Part shown: positions 15,834 through 25,714 of the stretch, piece by piece
Layout: each line of letters begins with the position of its first letter
How positions within the stretch are numbered: the first letter of the stretch is position 1
Origin: Oscillospiraceae bacterium
Lineage (GTDB): Bacteria; Bacillota; Clostridia; Oscillospirales; Acutalibacteraceae
Direction of reading: 5' to 3'
Length of the DNA: 40,916 bases
Assembly: GCA_902788995.1 (NCBI GenBank)
Contig: CADAMO010000007.1
Coordinates: 1 to 40,916 of the forward strand
Made by a program: the position numbers and the translations under genes
Notes under the pieces: model-generated
What the model was told of the DNA's origin: nothing
The model's database searches: none
The model's input: the letters and a program-made list of their open reading frames with translations, nothing else

Positions 15834-17852
15834 ATCGTAGAGCCCGGCGGTGCGGCGGCCCGGCAGGGGGCGCTTTTCCGTGAACAGGCGGATCACCTCG
15901 GCGCAGCGCTCGGGGCTTTCCGTCGTGAAGCACAGGGTGACGTGGTCGACGGGGGGCAGGCGTTTATCGCCCACGTAGAGGGGCACCGGGTTATAGAGGA
16001 CGGAGAACCGTTTGGCCTCGCACAGCACCGGGAAGGGCTCTCCCCGGCGGTCCGTCAGCGTCCGTTGGCCGGCGCATTGGCCGCAGCCCTCCGGCCCCTG
16101 CATGGGGCAGCAGCGGAAGTGCATCAGCGGCTGGCAGCCGTAGGCGATCAGGCCCAGCCTGCCGCCGTAGGACAGGGCGCGGATCTGCTCGAAGGAGGCC
16201 TCGGTGGAGACCGTCAGGTCCGTTACCCCCAATTGCCGGTAAAAGGCCAGCGCTTCGGAGTTGAGCACGTTCAGCAGCGCGCCGCCCACCGGGGTCACCC
16301 CCGCGGCCTTCGCCATGGCGACGGCGCCGATATTGTCGCAGAGGGCGTACCGCAGGCCGTGGGCCGCCAGCCTTGTCAGGGCCGCCGTCACCGGCCCTTC
16401 CTGCGCCGGGTAGACCAGCGCCGGGATGCGGGCGCAGAGGACTTCGCCGTAGCGGTCCAGCAGCTCCTCCGTCACCTCCCGCAGGGGGAGGATCAGCCGC
16501 TCGCAGGCAGCGTTTTCCGGGATCTGCGCCGCCTTGCGGAAGCTCAGCCGCAGCGCGGGCGTCTCCGGCCGCAGCGCCGCCGCCCGGACGCGGTTTTTGG
16601 GCGGGGTGAACGGGTGGGGCGGCACGTCGCCCCGCTGCCTTGTCAGCGCGTCGCAGGCCTCGCGACGCAGGGCGTTGACCGCCGACGCGGGCAGGATCAC
16701 GCCCTCACCGATCTCACAGGTCAGCTTGCCCGCCTCATAGAAGGTGCCGCCCAGTTTGAAGAGGGATTTTTCCGCCATTTCTCGGGTCATGGCGGTTTTC
16801 ACCGCCGTTTCGGGCACAGGACCGGTGACGGTGGCCGTGTGGACGCCGTCCGTCACCGTCAGGGAGGAGGGCTCCCCTGCCGCCGCCCGGAAGGTCATCT
16901 CCAGCGCGGCGCATTTATATTCGTCTTTATACAGGTTTTTCAGCTTGGGCAGCACGGAAGAGGCGGCGATCACGTCGTCCTTGGTGCGCACGCCGAACAT
17001 GGCCAGCGTGCGCCGCCCCGCGGCGTAGCCGTCGGTGAAGCCGCTGCGGGAAAAGACGCTTTTCAGCGTTTCCAGATCCGGCTCGTCCCCCGACAGGGCC
17101 TGCCGGTAGGCGGTGACCGCCGCCGCCACGTATTCCGGGCGCTTCATGCGGCCCTCGATCTTGAAGGAGACCGCTCCGGCCTCCTCCAACGCTGTCAAAT
17201 GCCGCGCCAGGCACATATCCTTGAGGGAGAGGGCATATTCGCGGCCCTCCGCCTTGAAATTCAGGCGGCAGGGCTGGGCGCAGAGCCCGCGGTTGCCGCT
17301 GCGCGCGCCGAAGGCGGAGGACATGTAGCACATGCCGGAGGCGCTCATGCAGTGGGCCCCGTGGACGAAGACCTCGATCTCGCAGTCGACGCTTTCGGCG
17401 ACAGCGCGGATCTCCGGAACGCTCAGTTCACGGGCCAGCACGATACGAGAAAAGCCCATTCCGGCCAGCAGTTTGGCGCCGCTGACGTTGTGGACCGCCA
17501 TCTGAGTGGAGGCGTGCAGCCGCAGGGAGGGGCAGCACTGCCGTACCAGCCGGATCACCGCCGGGTCCTGCACGATCACCGCGTCGGCGGCGGCCTCGCA
17601 GATCAGCGACAGGGTTTCCGCCAGGGCGGGCAGCTCCCCGTCCGTCACCAGCGTGTTCAGCGTGATATAGGCTTTCACGCCTCTTTCGTGACAAAAACGC
17701 ACAGCGGAAATGAAATCATTTCCGCTGAAGTTATCGGCATTGCGCCGCGCATTAAAGGATGACGCGCCGAAATAAACGGCGTCTGCGCCGCACCTGACGG
17801 CGGCCTCGAGCTGTTCCCGGGCGCCGGCAGGTGCAAGGAGTTCAATGGACAT
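15819..17852 (-). CDS. U32 peptidase-family protein (RlhA/TrhP/YhbU type, DUF3656-like C-terminus)
   Basis: A 677-residue protein. The N-terminal TIM-barrel-like U32 region opens with LLAPAGAREQLEAAVRCGADAVYFG; EVFVHGAHCMSASGMC and GNRGLCAQPCRL carry the conserved cysteines C168, C175, C191 and C195. The long C-terminal half holds a further Cys-rich segment (FRCCPMQGPEGCGQCAGQR). Relatives RlhA and TrhP are needed for hydroxylation of 23S rRNA or tRNA, while others are called collagenases, so peptidase activity should not be assumed. No signal peptide is present. The ATG shares one base with the stop of the giant secreted-protein gene (TAATG) and has only a weak ribosome binding site, implying translational coupling. 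Confidence 0.85.
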   Translation of the reverse strand: MSIELLAPAGAREQLEAAVRCGADAVYFGASSFNARRNADNFSGNDFISAVRFCHERGVKAYITLNTLVTDGELPALAETLSLICEAAADAVIVQDPAVIRLVRQCCPSLRLHASTQMAVHNVSGAKLLAGMGFSRIVLARELSVPEIRAVAESVDCEIEVFVHGAHCMSASGMCYMSSAFGARSGNRGLCAQPCRLNFKAEGREYALSLKDMCLARHLTALEEAGAVSFKIEGRMKRPEYVAAAVTAYRQALSGDEPDLETLKSVFSRSGFTDGYAAGRRTLAMFGVRTKDDVIAASSVLPKLKNLYKDEYKCAALEMTFRAAAGEPSSLTVTDGVHTATVTGPVPETAVKTAMTREMAEKSLFKLGGTFYEAGKLTCEIGEGVILPASAVNALRREACDALTRQRGDVPPHPFTPPKNRVRAAALRPETPALRLSFRKAAQIPENAACERLILPLREVTEELLDRYGEVLCARIPALVYPAQEGPVTAALTRLAAHGLRYALCDNIGAVAMAKAAGVTPVGGALLNVLNSEALAFYRQLGVTDLTVSTEASFEQIRALSYGGRLGLIAYGCQPLMHFRCCPMQGPEGCGQCAGQRTLTDRRGEPFPVLCEAKRFSVLYNPVPLYVGDKRLPPVDHVTLCFTTESPERCAEVIRLFTEKRPLPGRRTAGLYDKKLL

Positions 17853-20800
17853 TATTTCTTGAAAAGGCCTCTGAAGAATTCAACGATCTTGCGGAAGAAC
17901 GCGGCCAACCGCTCAAAGAAGGTGAGCTTGGCGCCGCTGTCGCCGCTGTCCTCCTCTTCGGGGGTGCCGATGCCGGCGGCGCTGTCGGCGAACCGGATGA
18001 TCATGTTGTTCTGGATGTTATCCAGCGTGTACCAGTATTCTCCGTCGCAGGACATCAGCTCCGTGTTGGCGTAGACGCTGTAGCCGCTCTGGCGGGAATT
18101 CTGCACGTCCAGCTTGAAGCGGATCGTCTCGCCCTCCGCCACGTACAGGCGGCCGGCGGTGTAGTGCTCGCCGTTCTCGGTGAACTTGAAGCCGGGATAG
18201 AACTCGCCGAAGGTGACAAGGTAGGTCTTGACTTCGTTTTCCACCTCGGTCTCATCGGTGGTGGTGACCACGTGGATGGAGCCCATGGAGAAGCCGTCGG
18301 AGGCGATGGCCGTGATATCGGTCTCGCCCACGCCCACGTACTTCACCAGACCGTTGCCGTCCACCGTTGCGACGCTCACGTCGCCGCTGGACCAGCGGAT
18401 GCCGGTATCGGTGGCGTTATCGGGCTGGATGGTGGCGGAAAGCTGCAGCATGGCGCCAGCCAGCTGGGTGGTGGAAATGCCGCCCGCGGTGATTTCCACA
18501 TATTTGGTGTGGCGCGGGGCGACCGTGACCACGCAGTAGGCGCTCTTGGAATTGTCGACGGAGGCCACCTTGATCACGCTGACGCCGGGGGCGACCGCGG
18601 TGATCTTGCCGTTGGCGTCGATGGTGGCGACGTCCTTATTCTGAGAGGTCCAGAGCACGTCTCTGACGCTGGCGTTGGTGGGATTCAGGGTGACGCCGAG
18701 GGATTCTCCTTCGCCGATCTCAAGGAACATGGAGGAGACGTCCAGCGTCAGGCTCTGCAGCTTGGTGAACACGTTAAACTGAGCGGTATAGGTCACGTCC
18801 TTCGTGACTTCGGTCACTTCGGGGGACCAGCCTGCGAAGCTGAAATCAAAATACGGGGTGGAGTCTCTCGTGGGCGTTTCGCCGTCGTAGTCCGGCATGT
18901 CGCCGTAATGATAATCTTCTTTCACCTTGACGGTGAAGCCGTCCACCACCCAACGGACGGTGTAGGTGCGCACGGTGGGGGTGAACAGGGCGGTGTAGGT
19001 CACGTCCTCGGTCACGGGAACGATCGTCTTATCCCAGCCGGAGAACACGTAGCTGTTGTACTCATCGGGGGACTTATAAGGCGTGCCGTCGTAGGAGGGC
19101 GTCGCGCCGTAGAGCCAGACGGTCTCCTTGGTCACGTCGCCGGCCACCCACGTGACGGTGTGCTGCTCCAGATCCCACTGGGCGGTCAGGGACACGTTGC
19201 CGTATTTGCCGTTGAGGCTGGCGCCGCCGGCCACCAGGGTGTTCTTGGACCAGTTGCCCTGGGCCGCCGCCACCTTCCAGCCGCGGAAGGTCGCGCCGTC
19301 GCGGGTGGGCGTGGGCAGGGTGTTGTTGCCGTCGATGGTGTAATAGAAGTTTTCCACTTCGCTGCCGCCGTTGGCGTTCAGACGGATATAATACTGAACG
19401 GGCGTGTAGACCGCGTGGAAGGTCAGGTCGGAAGCGGGCATGGTGGCGGGCACCTCGGCGTCCCAATCCGCCGTGTAGCCCATTTTAGAGATGGGCGTAT
19501 AGGCGAGGATGGCGCTGCCGTACTCGGCTTCGCTGGTCTGCTCATAGTCGCCGCTGATCCAGTGGATGGTATAGGTCTGTACCTGCCAGATGGGGGTCAG
19601 GGTCACGTTGCCGTAATTTTCCGCCAGCGTGTAATTGGCCGCAAGGGTCGCGCCCTGGGTCCAGTTGCCGCCGCCCACGGAGACGATCCAGCCGCTGAGG
19701 ACGTGGCCTTCGCGGGTGGCCGCGGGCAGCGCGCTGTCGCTCTCGATGGTATAGGTCAGCGGGGTGGGCAGCACGTCGTCTTCAGACGCCCCGTTGAAGC
19801 TGACGGTGTATTCGATGGGCGTCCACTGAGCCGTGAAACTCACGGTGCCCCACAGGGTGTTGGTGGTGTATTCACCGGCGGGAATGGTGCGGGCCGTCCA
19901 GGTACCGACGGCCGCGTCAAGAAGCCATCCGGCAAAGATATAACCGGTGCGGGTGGGATTCGGGAAGGTCACCGTGTCGCCCATCCGATAGGTGAAGGAG
20001 AGCGGGTCCGCCGTCTCGCCGCCGTTCGCGTTCAGCGTGACGGTGTAGGTCTGCAGCGCACTGCTGAACTGCGCGGTATAGGTGTAGGGGCCGCCGTGCT
20101 GCTCAACCACGGAAGGAGTGGGATACCAATTCGTAAAGGTAAAGGCATAGCCGTTTTCATCGGGCTTGGTGGGCGTATCGTGCTTCCATTCGGGGGTTTC
20201 GCCGATGCCCCATTCTTCGCTGTTGGTCACACCGTTGATGACCCAGTTGACGATTTCGGGACGAAGCACCTTGGTGTAAAGGGCATAGTAGGTGGCGTTG
20301 CCCGTCACAGTGGGAAGGCTTTCCAGCTTTTCGCCGCCTGCGGTCAGGGACCAGCCCGCGAACCGCCAGGTGTATTCGGCGGGGGTGGCGGAGTCCAGCG
20401 TGGGATTCACGCCGTCGTTGTAGACGGGCGCATTGCCGTATTCGATAGGATCGCTCACCTGGGCCGTGTAGTTGCCGGGCGTGCCGTTCACGTCCGTGGG
20501 GATCATCCACGTGACGGTATATTTATTGACCGTTTGCGAATATACCGCGGTATATACGTACTGCGGGTCCTCACGCGTGATCTTGCCGAGGGCGGGCTCC
20601 CAATGGTCGAAGGTGTAGGTGTACTGCGCGTCGGCGGGCTTGGCCTTTTCATCGTTCGTCAGATCGGGCGCAATCTCGTTGAAGGTGCCCTGCTTGGTGA
20701 TGCCGTCGGGATACTGCGCGGTGTTGCCCACGATATATTTGACGGGGATGGACTTGGCGGACCACTGGGCCGTCAGGGTCACGCTGCCCCATTTGCCGAC

Positions 20801-23800
20801 GACGGAGGTTCCGGCGGGGATCACGTCCCCATCCGTCCAGCCGCCGGCCGCCGTGGTCACCTTCCATCCGGTAAAGTCGTAGCCGGTTTTGGTGGGCGTA
20901 GGCAGCGTGGCGCTGAAGCCTTCCGCCACGCCTTCAATGGTGTAGGGCAGGTCCGGGTAGGTAGTGCCGCCGTCGGAGATGAATTTCACGGTATAGTCGG
21001 CAGGCGTCAGATCCGGCGTCAGGGTCACGTCGCCGTAAAAGCCCGTGCCGTATTCGCCCTGCGGCATCTTGTCGCCGGAGATCCATCTGCTGCTTTCCGC
21101 CGTCAGGCCGGAAACCACCCATCCGCCGAAGGTATAGCCGTCAATGCCGCCGTCGTCAAGCCTGATATCCGTTTCGATGGTATAGGTTTCGGTGTGGTCA
21201 GGATTGCCGTCTTTATTATTATAAGTAATGGTATAGGTGTTCGGCGTGAAGTTCGGGTGCAGCGCCACATCGCCCCACATGCCGGAGATGTTCTGCGCGG
21301 CGGTATATTCGGTACCCTGTACCCAGTTGCCGACGCTGTTTAAGACGGTCCAGTTGACAAACGTATAACCGGGCTGGGTCGCGCCGCCGAGGGTAAAGGG
21401 CACGTCGATAAAATAGTACTGATCGTCGTAGCTCTCCTTGTCGATCCGATAGGACTTATGCTCCCACTGGGCCACCAGCTTCACGTTGCCGTAGCAGCCG
21501 GCGGGAAGCTTATCGGTAAAGGTTCTGGCAAACGATTCATCGTCTTTCCAGATAGAATCAGCCGCCAGCTCGTCGCCGCCTGCCACCTGCCAATTAACGA
21601 AGGAATAGCCGGTCCTGCTGAGATCCTGTGGCAGATCGACGGAGTTTTCAACGGTATAGGGACGGACGGTATTTTCCAGCGGGTCGCCGCCGTTGACGTC
21701 CAGCGTGATGGTATAATTCGCAGGGGTCTTCTGCGCGGTCAGGGTCACGTTGCCGTACATGCCGGAAAGCTGAGCGCCGAAGTTATAGGAGGAAGCGGTC
21801 CAGTTGTGTACTGCCCCGCTGCCGGCGTCGGACAGGGCGGCGGTCCAGCCGCTGAAAGCATAACCCTTCTGAGAGGTGGAGTCCAGCGTGAAACTGTCTT
21901 CGATCGTGTAGGACTTCGGCGCGCAGGCCGAGCCGCCGTTGGCGTTATAGATCAGGGTGTAGGTGATGGGCGTGAATTCCGGCGCCAGCCACACGTCGCC
22001 GATCTTGCCCTTGGGCAGCACGAAATTGCCGCTGTCAAGGCTGTAATCGGTTTCGCCGGCGTCTTTTGACACGGCCCACCGGTTTGCGGGGGCGACAGTC
22101 ACGTTATTGTCATCCTCATACTGCTCGTAGTAATTATTATAATAGGTATTACCGGAGCCGGAGGGCGGGATGATCCGCCAGCCGACGAAGTCGTAGCCTA
22201 TCTTGTTGGCGGTATCCAGCGCGAAGTTGTACTCAGAATCGAAGCTGTAGGTGGGGTTCTGATCAGCGCCGGAGAGATACTCGCCCGTGCCCAGCACATA
22301 GTGCACTTTGGAGGACACCGTGTTCCACTGGGCCACCAACGTCACGTCGCCGTGCTTGTGTTCCACAGACGTGCCGGAATAGGTGGCGTTCTGATCCCAC
22401 ACGATCTGGGAGGAATCCCATTCCTCCGTGACGGTGGTTTCCGGCTTCCATCCGCCGAAGGTATAGCCGAGACGACCGATTGCGGGCAGGTTGGTCTTGG
22501 ATTCGTAATTATAATGATACTTGTTGCTGATCGTATCGGAAAAATTGGATTTCACGTCGCCGCCGCCGTTGGGATCGAAGGTAATCGTATACTGGATGGG
22601 CGTATACTGGGCGGTGAAGGTGGGGTTGCCGTAGTTGCCCACGCTGGTAGAGGCCCCTGCGTTGAAGGGCGCGCCGCTGGACCAGCTGCCGTCGGGGGTG
22701 GTCACCTTCCAGCCGTTGTTGGTGCCGTTGAAGGTGTAGTAAGGCTTCGTCGCGTTCTGCGGGAAGGTAAAGGTGTTGTTGACGTTATAACCGACCTGTC
22801 CGTTGGGCGTGGCCGCCAGCCCCGTCGCGCCGGCGGGAATATTGTCATAATTGAACGTGGCTTTGTAAGGGGTCTCCTCCCAAGTGGCCTTCAGCCAGAT
22901 GTGACCGTTTTTGCCGGTCAAAGACTGCCCCGCCGTGTAGGCGCTGCCGTTCCACCAGGGTTTATATGTGTTATCCAGCGTCCAGGGGTCGACGGAGTCG
23001 TAAGACTCACTCATGTTGAGGGTGGTGGGGTTGCCCGCGTCGGACGAGATCGTGCCGCCGCCGATTTTGTTATAGGCCTTTTTGGTCAGGATCCAGCCCT
23101 TGAAGTAATAGCCGTGACGGGTGGGCACGGGAAGCGTGGACGTGCTGGTGATGTTGTAGGTCGTCGGCGCGCCGCTGGCGTTGCTCGCCGAACCCTGCTT
23201 GCCGTCGTTGGTGTTCAGGTCGTAGGTGATATCATAGTTCACCAGCGACCAGGTGGGATAAAGGAACAGGGAGCCGCCGTTGGAGGCGTTGAGGGTCGCC
23301 GCACTGGTACTGGTCATGCTGGTGGAAGCGTTACTGGGATCACCCGGCATTTTTGCGCCCTTCCAGCCCGTGTGCCGGTAGCCGTTGCGGTAATAATTCC
23401 CCGCAGCCGAAGCGGCGTAGTTGTTGCCGTCATTCATATGAGAAGCGGAGTTTGCAAAATACGCATCATTAGTAGCCGTATGCGCGCCAACATAATCACG
23501 GAAAGTAGCATAGCTCCACGGATAAACACCATTTTCCGTGACAGTATCACCAAAATGGAACAGTGTGTACAAATAGTTGTTGGAATTGGCATTTAATCCA
23601 TGGTCTGCCCGAGCAGCAGAAGTGAATCCTAAATTTGAACCAAATTTCGTATCCGGACATATATTTCCATTAATTGCAAGTTTGTAATCGCCAAGGATAT
23701 TCGCTGCTTCCATATAGGCAGAATCCGAACTGCTCTTACTGGAGGTGTTTGTCAACGCAAAACCATATACATAAGGCGCATTATTACTGTTTGTTGCATA

Positions 23801-24856
23801 AATGTTGGCAGCATATATGTTTGCTTTTTCTGTATCTGCACTTGCTTCTGCTTTCACAGTTGAACTCAAATCAAAAATATAAACATATGGGGTATTTACA
23901 CGGATCGCAGCTAAATAGTTATTTCCTCCAGAGGAATCATTTCCATCCGCATTAACGATTCCGGTACGATCCTCATGAGGTATATTGATTGTTCCCTTAT
24001 AGATGTCTGCAGAATAACAACTGTTGATATTAAGTGCAAAGCACCTCATATCATTTGTTCCGTTATAATTTGACGTATTATTGGCAGATGATTCGAGCGT
24101 TCCTCCGTACATAGACAATTTAGCATTTGAATGATTCATTGTCACAGCATAAGAGTTGGTTGCCATACAACGCTTATCATAACCATCGTTATCCGTTCCG
24201 GCTCGCGCCTGCGTCTTAATGGTGAAATTATCATAGGAAGAATTATTTTTATCTCCAAGTACAAGGGTACCTTCGCAATAGATAGCACTGGCGGCCGCCA
24301 TCCATGTGGTTGTCTTTCTTCCAGTAAAATGATGACCATTACTATCATCACCATACGCATAGGTTTTTACAGAAAACGTCGATGAAGTGCCCGAACTATT
24401 AATGATTTGGAGCCAACCACTTGAACCAACGTTAATGACACCCTTATTGACAGCATCAGAAGCACCTGAATAGGAAGCGACCAAATCAGACGGAATCTGT
24501 TGTTCATTGTTGTTGTTGTCGTTATTGCCCAAATCAGTTTTATTTGACTCAAATGTGATGCTATAACCATTTAAATCAAGTATTACATTTTTTGTAATGG
24601 CGGGCAACGCAGCAACTTTACCGCCGGTAATATTTGCCGTCAGTTGAATCGTCGTGGTGCCATTTGTATTATTGGCCGAATTGATGGCGTTTTGCAGCGT
24701 AGCATAGCTGTTCGCCGTGGCGGCGTGGGCCACCTGCGCCGTGCCGAACAGGTCCTTGACGATCACGCCGGAGAGCAGCCCCACGTAACCGAAGACCATG
24801 ACCACCGTCAGCACGACGGACAGCGCCTTATGAAATACGGAGTTCTTTTTTGTCAT
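17852..24856 (-). CDS. Giant secreted InlB B-repeat (Flg_new)/BIG2 surface protein
   Basis: A 2334-residue exported protein. A signal peptide ends at about residue 45 (AQVAHA). Residues about 48-470 look like a right-handed beta-helix head (ATLQNAINSAN, then ILDLNGYSITF and many Asn/Ser turns). About eighteen Listeria-Bacteroides B-repeats follow to about 2030, each with a GY-F-GW core (TGYDFTGWKV, KGYAFSGWTA) and most ending like GNVTLTAQW. Two BIG2 domains sit near 2033-2113 and 2117-2197. The tail has an acidic linker (EEEDSGDSG) and an amphipathic end, FFRKIVEFFRGLFKK; there is no LPXTG motif. ATG at 24856 is preceded by AAGGAGC at about 9 nt. It is likely a surface stalk or adhesin. Codons for the head are AT-rich, while those for the signal peptide and stalk are GC-rich. 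Confidence 0.88.
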   Translation of the reverse strand: MTKKNSVFHKALSVVLTVVMVFGYVGLLSGVIVKDLFGTAQVAHAATANSYATLQNAINSANNTNGTTTIQLTANITGGKVAALPAITKNVILDLNGYSITFESNKTDLGNNDNNNNEQQIPSDLVASYSGASDAVNKGVINVGSSGWLQIINSSGTSSTFSVKTYAYGDDSNGHHFTGRKTTTWMAAASAIYCEGTLVLGDKNNSSYDNFTIKTQARAGTDNDGYDKRCMATNSYAVTMNHSNAKLSMYGGTLESSANNTSNYNGTNDMRCFALNINSCYSADIYKGTINIPHEDRTGIVNADGNDSSGGNNYLAAIRVNTPYVYIFDLSSTVKAEASADTEKANIYAANIYATNSNNAPYVYGFALTNTSSKSSSDSAYMEAANILGDYKLAINGNICPDTKFGSNLGFTSAARADHGLNANSNNYLYTLFHFGDTVTENGVYPWSYATFRDYVGAHTATNDAYFANSASHMNDGNNYAASAAGNYYRNGYRHTGWKGAKMPGDPSNASTSMTSTSAATLNASNGGSLFLYPTWSLVNYDITYDLNTNDGKQGSASNASGAPTTYNITSTSTLPVPTRHGYYFKGWILTKKAYNKIGGGTISSDAGNPTTLNMSESYDSVDPWTLDNTYKPWWNGSAYTAGQSLTGKNGHIWLKATWEETPYKATFNYDNIPAGATGLAATPNGQVGYNVNNTFTFPQNATKPYYTFNGTNNGWKVTTPDGSWSSGAPFNAGASTSVGNYGNPTFTAQYTPIQYTITFDPNGGGDVKSNFSDTISNKYHYNYESKTNLPAIGRLGYTFGGWKPETTVTEEWDSSQIVWDQNATYSGTSVEHKHGDVTLVAQWNTVSSKVHYVLGTGEYLSGADQNPTYSFDSEYNFALDTANKIGYDFVGWRIIPPSGSGNTYYNNYYEQYEDDNNVTVAPANRWAVSKDAGETDYSLDSGNFVLPKGKIGDVWLAPEFTPITYTLIYNANGGSACAPKSYTIEDSFTLDSTSQKGYAFSGWTAALSDAGSGAVHNWTASSYNFGAQLSGMYGNVTLTAQKTPANYTITLDVNGGDPLENTVRPYTVENSVDLPQDLSRTGYSFVNWQVAGGDELAADSIWKDDESFARTFTDKLPAGCYGNVKLVAQWEHKSYRIDKESYDDQYYFIDVPFTLGGATQPGYTFVNWTVLNSVGNWVQGTEYTAAQNISGMWGDVALHPNFTPNTYTITYNNKDGNPDHTETYTIETDIRLDDGGIDGYTFGGWVVSGLTAESSRWISGDKMPQGEYGTGFYGDVTLTPDLTPADYTVKFISDGGTTYPDLPYTIEGVAEGFSATLPTPTKTGYDFTGWKVTTAAGGWTDGDVIPAGTSVVGKWGSVTLTAQWSAKSIPVKYIVGNTAQYPDGITKQGTFNEIAPDLTNDEKAKPADAQYTYTFDHWEPALGKITREDPQYVYTAVYSQTVNKYTVTWMIPTDVNGTPGNYTAQVSDPIEYGNAPVYNDGVNPTLDSATPAEYTWRFAGWSLTAGGEKLESLPTVTGNATYYALYTKVLRPEIVNWVINGVTNSEEWGIGETPEWKHDTPTKPDENGYAFTFTNWYPTPSVVEQHGGPYTYTAQFSSALQTYTVTLNANGGETADPLSFTYRMGDTVTFPNPTRTGYIFAGWLLDAAVGTWTARTIPAGEYTTNTLWGTVSFTAQWTPIEYTVSFNGASEDDVLPTPLTYTIESDSALPAATREGHVLSGWIVSVGGGNWTQGATLAANYTLAENYGNVTLTPIWQVQTYTIHWISGDYEQTSEAEYGSAILAYTPISKMGYTADWDAEVPATMPASDLTFHAVYTPVQYYIRLNANGGSEVENFYYTIDGNNTLPTPTRDGATFRGWKVAAAQGNWSKNTLVAGGASLNGKYGNVSLTAQWDLEQHTVTWVAGDVTKETVWLYGATPSYDGTPYKSPDEYNSYVFSGWDKTIVPVTEDVTYTALFTPTVRTYTVRWVVDGFTVKVKEDYHYGDMPDYDGETPTRDSTPYFDFSFAGWSPEVTEVTKDVTYTAQFNVFTKLQSLTLDVSSMFLEIGEGESLGVTLNPTNASVRDVLWTSQNKDVATIDANGKITAVAPGVSVIKVASVDNSKSAYCVVTVAPRHTKYVEITAGGISTTQLAGAMLQLSATIQPDNATDTGIRWSSGDVSVATVDGNGLVKYVGVGETDITAIASDGFSMGSIHVVTTTDETEVENEVKTYLVTFGEFYPGFKFTENGEHYTAGRLYVAEGETIRFKLDVQNSRQSGYSVYANTELMSCDGEYWYTLDNIQNNMIIRFADSAAGIGTPEEEDSGDSGAKLTFFERLAAFFRKIVEFFRGLFKK

Positions 24857-24935
24857 ATCTTACACGCTCCTTCTACCCTGCCGTTTCATTGCATATAAAA
24901 AGGCAGACTATTCTTAATTATAAAGATACACTTTG

Positions 24936-24964
24936 ATTATATCACCGCATTTTGCAAATAGCAA
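24936..24964 (-). promoter_or_regulatory. Sigma-A-type promoter of the giant surface protein gene
   Basis: On the minus strand TTGCTA (24964-24959), 17 bp, then TATAAT (24941-24936) with an upstream TG making an extended -10. The leader to the ATG at 24856 is about 75 nt. Between here and 25153 no gene is seen. Confidence 0.7.
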
Positions 24965-25152
24965 TCGTTTTCTGAAAGCCGATTTCCAAATTTTTTTGAT
25001 GATGTTTATTTAAAACGCCTAAAGAAAAACGGCGTTGTTACAGTTTGTTAAAATCCGCACAACACCCCCGCAAACAATGGCATTTCTCATCAAAAAAAAG
25101 GCGCAGGCTCCCCTTTGCCATGCAATCAAAGAGGGACTTGTCGGGGTAATAT

Positions 25153-25309
25153 CGGTAGCGCGGCACCTCAGTGCCGCTATTCGCGAATGTTTCATTTCAG
25201 AGGAACAAAAACAGATGTAACCTTTTATTATTTGATAATTAGCGTTATGTTTTTTTGTTCTGAAAAAAGTTGTTTATGTCACGAGCGGCACTGAGGTGCC
25301 GCGCTACCG
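25153..25309. repeat. 157-bp MITE-like element with perfect 26-bp inverted ends
   Basis: Arms 25153-25178 and 25284-25309 are exact reverse complements over 26 bp and identical to the arms of the element at 10303-10455. The interior is AT-rich and non-coding. Short reading frames that cross either arm are products of the palindromes. 25310-25450 shows nothing recognisable. Confidence 0.8.
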
Positions 25310-25450
25310 GATCAGCTCGACAAACTGACAATTTGCAGATGCGTTGGTATGGCCGGGCCAACCGACGTCCCTGCGCGGGGATGATCGTCATTTCTTGCGC
25401 GGAATATGAACGACATCCTCACGCCAACGCAAATTTTTTCAAAAAAGCTG

Positions 25451-25479
25451 TTGACAAATCCATCAACATGTGGTAACAT
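25451..25479 (+). promoter_or_regulatory. Promoter upstream of tRNA-Leu
   Basis: A consensus TTGACA (25451-25456), a 17-bp spacer and TAACAT (25474-25479). Transcription would start near 25486 and run through the truncated tRNA copy into the full tRNA at 25715. Confidence 0.65.
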
Positions 25480-25540
25480 ATTCGAGCAACAGGCGGAAAA
25501 GACAGTTGCGCCGATCTGATAAGCGATTGGTTGTCCCGTC

Positions 25541-25623
25541 CTCGGATCACCGTGCCGAGTAAAATTTAACGGTGAAACTCAATATGCGGATGTGGCGGAA
25601 TTGGCAGACGCGCTGGCTTCAGG
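25541..25623 (+). pseudogene. Truncated duplicate of tRNA-Leu 5' half and its leader
   Basis: Positions 25541-25623 repeat 25669-25752 almost exactly (a short variable patch at 25577-25581 with a one-base length difference). The copy includes a hairpin leader (CTCGG/CCGAG) and the first 38 nt of tRNA-Leu (25586-25623, through the anticodon loop). After that the sequence diverges into unrelated hairpin sequence, so no anticodon stem, variable arm or T arm can form. It is a non-functional partial tRNA. Confidence 0.8.
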
Positions 25624-25714
25624 GAGCGTCACCTCGGTGAAACTTCCCGATCTCAGAATTGCCCCGCTCTCGGATCACCGTGCCGAGTAAAATTTAACGG
25701 TGAAAATTGAATAT

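Noticed and set aside
15819..17852. Calling the U32 gene a secreted collagenase
   Set aside because: No signal peptide, and the conserved cysteine pattern matches U32 proteins linked to RNA hydroxylation as well as peptidases.
17831..21343. A 1170-codon open frame on the plus strand, antisense to the giant surface protein
   Set aside because: It mirrors the GC-rich repeat codons of the real gene (Gly/Val/His/Arg-rich product without any domain) and lacks its own signals.
25035..25476. Two short plus-strand frames near the 25153 element
   Set aside because: They are created by the inverted repeat arms and carry no ribosome binding site or recognisable sequence.
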